Assembly: GCA_903844785.1 (NCBI GenBank)
Contig: CAIMVB010000024.1
Location: forward strand, 1-12,343
Direction of reading: 5' to 3'
From: an uncultured Rhodospirillales bacterium
GTDB lineage: Bacteria > Pseudomonadota > Alphaproteobacteria > Acetobacterales > Acetobacteraceae
DNA length: 12,343 bases
Translations under genes and position numbers: made by a program
In this document: positions 8,100-12,343 of the stretch, piece after piece
Numbering within the stretch: the first letter of the stretch is position 1
Layout: every line of letters starts with the position of its first letter
Notes under the pieces: generated by a model
Databases searched by the model: none
What the model saw: the letters and a program-made list of their open reading frames with translations, nothing else
Told to the model about the DNA's origin: nothing

Positions 8100-9518
8100 T
8101 TACTCCGCTGTTCCAAACATCCGATACCGTAAATCATTCATGATGCTCCTGTCCGGCCCCAGTGCCTCAATTTTGCGAAAGATCGCCAGCGCATCCTTGA
8201 TTTTCTTTTGATTACGGAGCACGTCACAGAACGCGACAAGCCCTGGCACCCAATCCGGATCAATTGCAACAAGCCTTGTGAGGATTGTTTCGGCTTGGTT
8301 CATTGCACCCATTGCCATCAACGCCTGGGCATAACGAAGCTGAATTTTTGGAGGCGCATCAAGCACAGCTTGCTGTTCTTCCATAATTGCAGCCGCTTCA
8401 TCTGCGCGCCCAAGCTTCAACAAAGCATCAATGATTGGATGATTGACTAAAATGGACTCTGGCCCCTGGGCCAAAGCCTCCGCCAAGATCATACGCAGTG
8501 CCTCAATATCAGCCCCTTGTTTCAATCGGGCTTCGGCCAGTAGCACGGCCAGCGAATGATCCTCAGAATACAGCATCAAGGCTCGGCCTGCCTCGGTCGC
8601 CGCATCTTCGTAGCGTTGCTTGGCGGATAAGGCTTCTATCAATGCAGTCCAGCTACTCACCGGCGCATTGGCCAAGGCAACCGCACGTTCAAATGCGTTG
8701 ATGGCCAAGTCCAGCACACTACGCCTCATGGCATGGCGACCAAGCAGCATCCAAAGTGATCGATCTTCAGGCATAAGATCACATGCAGCCTGAAGCATTT
8801 GTAAGCCCTCTCCATTTCGGCGTTGGGCCACCAAAATGCCAAATAGCGTTGCATGCGCTTCACTCGCACGCGGATCAATTTCCAAAGCGCGACGCGCGAC
8901 CTGTTCTGCCTCAACAAGACGTTTATCGTATCTGAGCCAGGCTGCAAATCTGCATTGGATGGTCACGGATTCCGGAAATATTAGTGATGCTTCATGCGCA
9001 AATTTTATCGCTTGTGTATACCGCCGTGCGGCTGATAGGGCACTCAAGATCTGAAGGTGCCAAATCTCTTTTGCAGGTTGTAATTCGCTGGCCGCAGTGA
9101 AGGCATTGATCGCCTGTTGGTATTCACCCATGCGCTGCGCCTGGCGCCCAAGTCTTCCCTGCAAGGCCAAGCTATCTGGCCGAATGCGACAAGCCTCCGC
9201 CAGGACATCAAGACTTTCCTGCTGCCTTTCACGTCGGATCAGCGCATCCGCCAGAACGATCCATAAATCTTCAGATTCCGGTTCAAGAAGCAATGCCTCC
9301 CGCGCTGCGACTTCGGCTTCTATCAACGCACCCGCAGCCAATAGGGACTGCGCATGTTGGGTACGAAATTCAGCATCTTGCGGCCAAAGGTTTACGGCCT
9401 TGGAAGCCAGGGCGGCGGCTTCCCCAAATTGGCGGGCGCGCCACAGCTTCGCCAAAGCGCCCTTTGCCGACGCCAAATCTGCCAGTTCGGGAATGTCAGA
9501 TGCCACCATGCGCCCCAT
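8100..9518 (-). CDS. Tetratricopeptide-repeat protein
   Basis: The 472-residue protein consists almost wholly of tandem 34-residue TPR-type helix pairs. About a dozen can be phased from residue 16 to 455 by the recurring small residue/Ala pattern and the A..P spacing (for example AREALLLEPESEDLWIVLA, ARRALEIDPRASEAHATLF, LTRLVAIDPDWVPGLVAF). There is no signal peptide, membrane helix or enzyme domain, so it is a cytosolic scaffold or binding protein with unknown partner. In many alphaproteobacteria such solenoids accompany glycan or protein-modification genes, which fits the methyltransferase it converges with 51 bp away; this is inference. The start is uncertain: ATG at 9518 or 9509, both without a clear ribosome binding site. 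It follows the DHA2 transporter gene on the same strand by 63 bp but differs from it in codon use. Confidence 0.88.
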   Translation of the reverse strand: MGRMVASDIPELADLASAKGALAKLWRARQFGEAAALASKAVNLWPQDAEFRTQHAQSLLAAGALIEAEVAAREALLLEPESEDLWIVLADALIRRERQQESLDVLAEACRIRPDSLALQGRLGRQAQRMGEYQQAINAFTAASELQPAKEIWHLQILSALSAARRYTQAIKFAHEASLIFPESVTIQCRFAAWLRYDKRLVEAEQVARRALEIDPRASEAHATLFGILVAQRRNGEGLQMLQAACDLMPEDRSLWMLLGRHAMRRSVLDLAINAFERAVALANAPVSSWTALIEALSAKQRYEDAATEAGRALMLYSEDHSLAVLLAEARLKQGADIEALRMILAEALAQGPESILVNHPIIDALLKLGRADEAAAIMEEQQAVLDAPPKIQLRYAQALMAMGAMNQAETILTRLVAIDPDWVPGLVAFCDVLRNQKKIKDALAIFRKIEALGPDRSIMNDLRYRMFGTAE

Positions 9519-9543
9519 ATCGAGCGGAAAGCCCGAAGCGCTT

Positions 9544-9571
9544 AGTTAATAAACGATACTCATTGCCGCAA
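9544..9571 (-). promoter_or_regulatory. Possible promoter of the TPR gene
   Basis: In the 63-bp gap between the transporter stop and the TPR gene the minus strand carries TTGCGG, a 16-base spacer and TTAACT, in an AT-rich patch that ends 26 bases before the ATG at 9518. The -10 match is poor, so read-through from the transporter gene is an equal alternative. Confidence 0.25.
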
Positions 9572-9581
9572 GCTGAATGGC

Positions 9582-11096
9582 CTAAGCCCCGCGCCGGCGC
9601 CCACCCGCGAAAAGCACCAGCAGGATCGCCACTGCGGATGCCGCCGTGAACAACCCAAAGCCATTCACATAGCCAATCATCGCCGCCTGGCGCGTGATCT
9701 CGCTGCTCATTTTCGCCAATTCCGGCACGGTTTCCACGCCAAAGCCGCCCATGGACCCCGGCAATTGCAGCGTCCGATTAAAGGGCGAGATCATTTCCGT
9801 CATGCGGCTGTAATTCGCCGCACCCGAGCGAATAATCTCAGCAACACTCAGCGAAATGAACAGGCTTGAGCCGATATTGCGCAGCAGATGGAACATCGCC
9901 ATGGCTTCCGGCAAATGCTCCCGATCAAGCGTCTTGAAGGTAAGCACGGTCAGTGGCACCCAAATGATGCCAACGGAAATCCCCTGCAGCACGGCGTTCC
10001 ACAGCAGGGCTTCTTCGCTGACATTCAAATCAAAACTCATCAGCCAAAGCCCCGCCGCCACCATGGCGGCGAAGCCTATCGCCATGCCAATGCGCGGATC
10101 CCAGCGCCCGATCAGAAAAGTCAGCGCAAATCCAATGGTCCCGCCTATGCCGCGGAAGCCCACGATTTCCCCAATCACGCTATCCGGATAGCCCGCATAT
10201 TGCTGGAGCAAGGACGGCAGCAGCACAATCGGGGTGAAATTCACCATGCCGTAGATGAACACCAGCAAAAGCCCCAGCGCATAGTTCCTATCCAGCAGCA
10301 GGCGCAGATTCAAAAACGGCTGCTTCGCCGTCAGACTATGGGCGATGAAAACATAAAACGCCAAAGCCGCGATGACAGATTCGATAATGATTTCGGTCGA
10401 TTCATACCAATCAAGCCTTTGCCCACGAGACAGCACCAATTGCACGCAGCCAATCGCCACCGTCAGCGCCAGAAAGCCGGTCCAATCCAGGGGCGTTGGC
10501 TGCCCCGGCTTATCCCGCGGCAGGGTTGCCCAAAGCGCGAAGCTGGCCAGCACCCCCGCCGGCACAATCATGTAAAAAGCCCAGCGCCAGCCATAAGCCT
10601 CAGCCAATTGCCCGCCGAATACCGGGCCAATCACTGGGCCCAGCACCACGGTCATGCCGAAGATGGAACTCACGAGCCCCGCCTGCTTGCGCGGGAAACT
10701 ATCCAGCACAATCGCATTGGCCAAAGGGATCACCGGCGCGCCGATGCCGCCCTGCACAATGCGCCACAGCACCACGGTTTCGAGTGATTCTGCCTGCCCC
10801 ACCAGATAGGTCGCGACGGTGAAGCCGGCCACGCAAAACAGCATCACCCGCCGCCGGCCTGAACGCGCCACCAGCCACCCGGTCATGGGCGTTACAATCG
10901 CCGTTGCCAGAATATTGAAGGTGGTGGTCCAGGCGATTTCATCCGCCGTCGCGGCTAGGCTGCCTTGCATCTGCGGCAGCAGGGTTGAAGCCACCAGCAG
11001 CGTGGTCGCGTAAAGTGTCGCACCCATCACCACTGCGGCCAGAATCAGGCTCCGCCGCAGCACGGAAAGCTGCAGGATGGGGTTGTTGTCTTCCAT
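9582..11096 (-). CDS. DHA2-family (EmrB/QacA-like) MFS efflux transporter
   Basis: This 504-residue inner-membrane protein has about 14 hydrophobic helices, as in the DHA2 drug:H+ antiporters that export drugs or lipophilic compounds, often across both membranes with an EmrA-type partner and TolC. Seen are motif A GWLVARSGRRRV (73-84), motif B WRIVQGGIGAP (111-121) and antiporter motif C VVLGPVIGPVFGG (150-162), followed by GWRWAFYMIVP. The family's early motif with an acidic residue in helix 1 (LDxTIVNVALP type) reads LYATTLLVASTLLPQ, without the acid. The ATG at 11096 is preferred; a GTG at 11186 would add 30 basic, non-family residues. The C-terminus ends in Arg residues. A membrane-fusion gene diverges from it, indicating a two-part pump. 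Substrate unknown. Confidence 0.92.
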   Translation of the reverse strand: MEDNNPILQLSVLRRSLILAAVVMGATLYATTLLVASTLLPQMQGSLAATADEIAWTTTFNILATAIVTPMTGWLVARSGRRRVMLFCVAGFTVATYLVGQAESLETVVLWRIVQGGIGAPVIPLANAIVLDSFPRKQAGLVSSIFGMTVVLGPVIGPVFGGQLAEAYGWRWAFYMIVPAGVLASFALWATLPRDKPGQPTPLDWTGFLALTVAIGCVQLVLSRGQRLDWYESTEIIIESVIAALAFYVFIAHSLTAKQPFLNLRLLLDRNYALGLLLVFIYGMVNFTPIVLLPSLLQQYAGYPDSVIGEIVGFRGIGGTIGFALTFLIGRWDPRIGMAIGFAAMVAAGLWLMSFDLNVSEEALLWNAVLQGISVGIIWVPLTVLTFKTLDREHLPEAMAMFHLLRNIGSSLFISLSVAEIIRSGAANYSRMTEMISPFNRTLQLPGSMGGFGVETVPELAKMSSEITRQAAMIGYVNGFGLFTAASAVAILLVLFAGGRRRGA

Positions 11097-11275
11097 CAAT
11101 ACCCGCGCCCGCCCGCCAGGGCGGCTTGCGCGTTTCGCGATATTTTCACCCGCAACCCTATGGCGGACATGGGCTTTTCCTGCCACACTAAGCCTAATGA
11201 GGAAACGAATACTGCCAATTCTTGCCGCGGGTGGCGAGCCCTGGCGTAGCCCTTTCCCAGGAATTGGGCGCTGAG
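11097..11275. promoter_or_regulatory. Divergent control region of the efflux pair
   Basis: This 179-bp gap lies between the starts of the transporter (minus) and the membrane-fusion protein (plus), so both promoters should be here. On the minus strand TTGGCA, 16 bases, TAGGCT (about 11191-11218) is a fair sigma-70-like candidate for the transporter. A GC-rich imperfect palindrome around 11110-11126 and CGCG-TTT-CGCG near 11131-11141 are possible operator or hairpin elements. No TetR, MarR or LysR regulator gene lies within the window. Confidence 0.4.
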
Positions 11276-12343
11276 ATGCAAGGCCGGCTACTGAGATTTG
11301 TCCTGCTGATTGTGGTGCCAGCGCTGGCCCTTGTGGTTGCAGGCGCCTTTTGGCTGACCGGCGGGCGCTATATCACCACCGAAAACGCCTATGTCCGTGC
11401 TGATATTGTGCTGATTGCCCCGGAAGTTGCAGGCCGCATCACGGAAGTTCTGGTGCGTGACCATGCCCAGGTGGCGCCCGGCGCCGTGCTGATCCGGCTG
11501 GACCCCACGCCCTTCCGCCTGACCTTGGAAAAGGCCGAAGCTGAGCTGGAATCCGCCCGCACCCAGGTGGAGCTTTCCCGCGCCACCTTCCAGGAAACCC
11601 AGGGCGAAATGGCGGAGCTTGAAAAGCGCGTCGCTTTCCTGCTGCGCCAAGCGCGCCGGCAGGAAGAATTGGCCAGCCGCGGCATCGCCCCCACCGCGCG
11701 CATGGAAGAAACCCAGCATGATGCCCAGGTGGCGCAGGACCGCATGAATGTGCTGCGCCAAAGACTCGTGCGCCTATTGACCACGCTGAAGGGCGATGTG
11801 GATTTGCCCGTGGATGACCACCCCCAAGTGCGGGAGAAAATGGCCGAACGGGACCGCGCGGCGCTGGATTTGGGGCGCACCGAAATCAAGGCGCCGGCGG
11901 GTGGCACGGTGGTGAATTTGCGCCTGCAAGTGGGTGAGCAATTGCGCGCCGCGACGCCGATATTCTCCTTGGTGTCGGAAAACCGCCCCTGGGTGGATGC
12001 GAATTTGAAGGAAACCACCCTGACCCACGTGGCCGTGGGCCAGCGCGTGGATGTGGTGCTGGATATCTACCCGAATGTGACCTGGAAGGGTGTGGTGGAA
12101 AGCATCAGCCCGGCCACGGGGGCGGAGTTTGCGATCCTGCCGCCGCAAAATGCCTCGGGCAATTGGGTGAAGGTGGTGCAGCGCCTGCCGGTCCGCATCC
12201 GCCTTGAACCCCATGCGGGGGAACCACCGCTGCGCGCCGGCGTGACCGCGACGGTTTCGATTGATACCGGGCGCGGGCGGAGTATTGCTGATGTGGTGAC
12301 GGGATTCTTTGATTTGTTCAGGGCCTCTTCACCGCGTGAGCAC
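11276..12343 (+). CDS. EmrA/HlyD-family membrane-fusion (periplasmic adaptor) protein, open at window end
   Basis: The 356 codons visible encode an adaptor that bridges an inner-membrane transporter to an outer-membrane channel. In order: one membrane anchor (about 6-27), TENAYVRADIVLIAP (35-49) opening the first lipoyl half (to about 77), a long periplasmic alpha-hairpin/coiled coil (about 81-195), the second lipoyl half (RTEIKAPAGGTVVNL, 201-215), then beta-barrel and membrane-proximal domains with the EmrA signature GNWVKVVQRLPVRI (295-308). By family length the protein is nearly complete; the stop codon lies past 12343. The ATG at 11276 places the anchor right at the N-terminus; its ribosome binding site (AGGAA, 12 bases off) is weak, and a GTG at 11231 is a less likely start. 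It is transcribed away from the DHA2 transporter, its likely partner. Confidence 0.93.
   Translation, partial: MQGRLLRFVLLIVVPALALVVAGAFWLTGGRYITTENAYVRADIVLIAPEVAGRITEVLVRDHAQVAPGAVLIRLDPTPFRLTLEKAEAELESARTQVELSRATFQETQGEMAELEKRVAFLLRQARRQEELASRGIAPTARMEETQHDAQVAQDRMNVLRQRLVRLLTTLKGDVDLPVDDHPQVREKMAERDRAALDLGRTEIKAPAGGTVVNLRLQVGEQLRAATPIFSLVSENRPWVDANLKETTLTHVAVGQRVDVVLDIYPNVTWKGVVESISPATGAEFAILPPQNASGNWVKVVQRLPVRIRLEPHAGEPPLRAGVTATVSIDTGRGRSIADVVTGFFDLFRASSPREH

Noticed and set aside
9888..10787. A 299-codon plus-strand frame opposite the DHA2 transporter
   Set aside because: His/Gln/Arg/Pro-rich antisense shadow with no hydrophobic core or motif.
11077..11274. 65-codon plus-strand frame ending TGA just before the EmrA-like ATG, a possible leader peptide
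   Set aside because: Its 5' part is antisense to the transporter start, there is no ribosome binding site, and the short tail from 11197 has ordinary composition without regulatory features.

Overview
The window reads as chromosome of an alphaproteobacterium, most likely in Rhodospirillales/Acetobacteraceae. The grounds are the moderately GC-rich codon use with a liking for GAA and AAT, the E1-beta pyruvate dehydrogenase subunit carrying its own lipoyl domain (an alphaproteobacterial trait), and the neighbourhood eno - FtsB-like septum protein - pdhA - pdhB, a linkage familiar in that class. The family assignment is inference; no rRNA or tRNA is present to confirm it.

Left block (1-4487, mostly minus strand): read in the direction of transcription this is enolase, an FtsB/DivIC-like septum protein, then pdhA and pdhB (pdhB is cut by the window start). 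Enolase makes phosphoenolpyruvate, which pyruvate kinase (not in the window) turns into the pyruvate that PdhAB oxidises, so this is central carbon flow next to a cell-division gene. A 100-codon gene of unknown function lies on the plus strand between eno and the FtsB-like gene, and its stop codon overlaps the eno stop. An AT-rich 244-bp gap before pdhA probably holds the pdh promoter.

Middle block (4630-6601, plus strand): an NAD(P)-dependent aldehyde dehydrogenase, followed 13 bp later by a small lipoprotein, probably one transcript diverging from eno.

Accessory block (about 6602-9550): two genes with more AT-rich codon use than their surroundings. One encodes a SAM-dependent methyltransferase with a second domain that resembles a sugar/choline-type kinase fold but has a damaged catalytic loop. 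The other, convergent with it, encodes a protein made almost wholly of TPR repeats. This is the least ordinary part of the window.

Right block (9582-12343): a divergently transcribed drug-efflux-type pair, a 14-helix DHA2 (EmrB/QacA) transporter on the minus strand and an EmrA/HlyD membrane-fusion protein on the plus strand, sharing a 179-bp control region. The EmrA-like gene is still open at the window edge.

No CRISPR array, transposase, integrase, tRNA or rRNA was seen. No gene-free stretch exceeds 300 bases.
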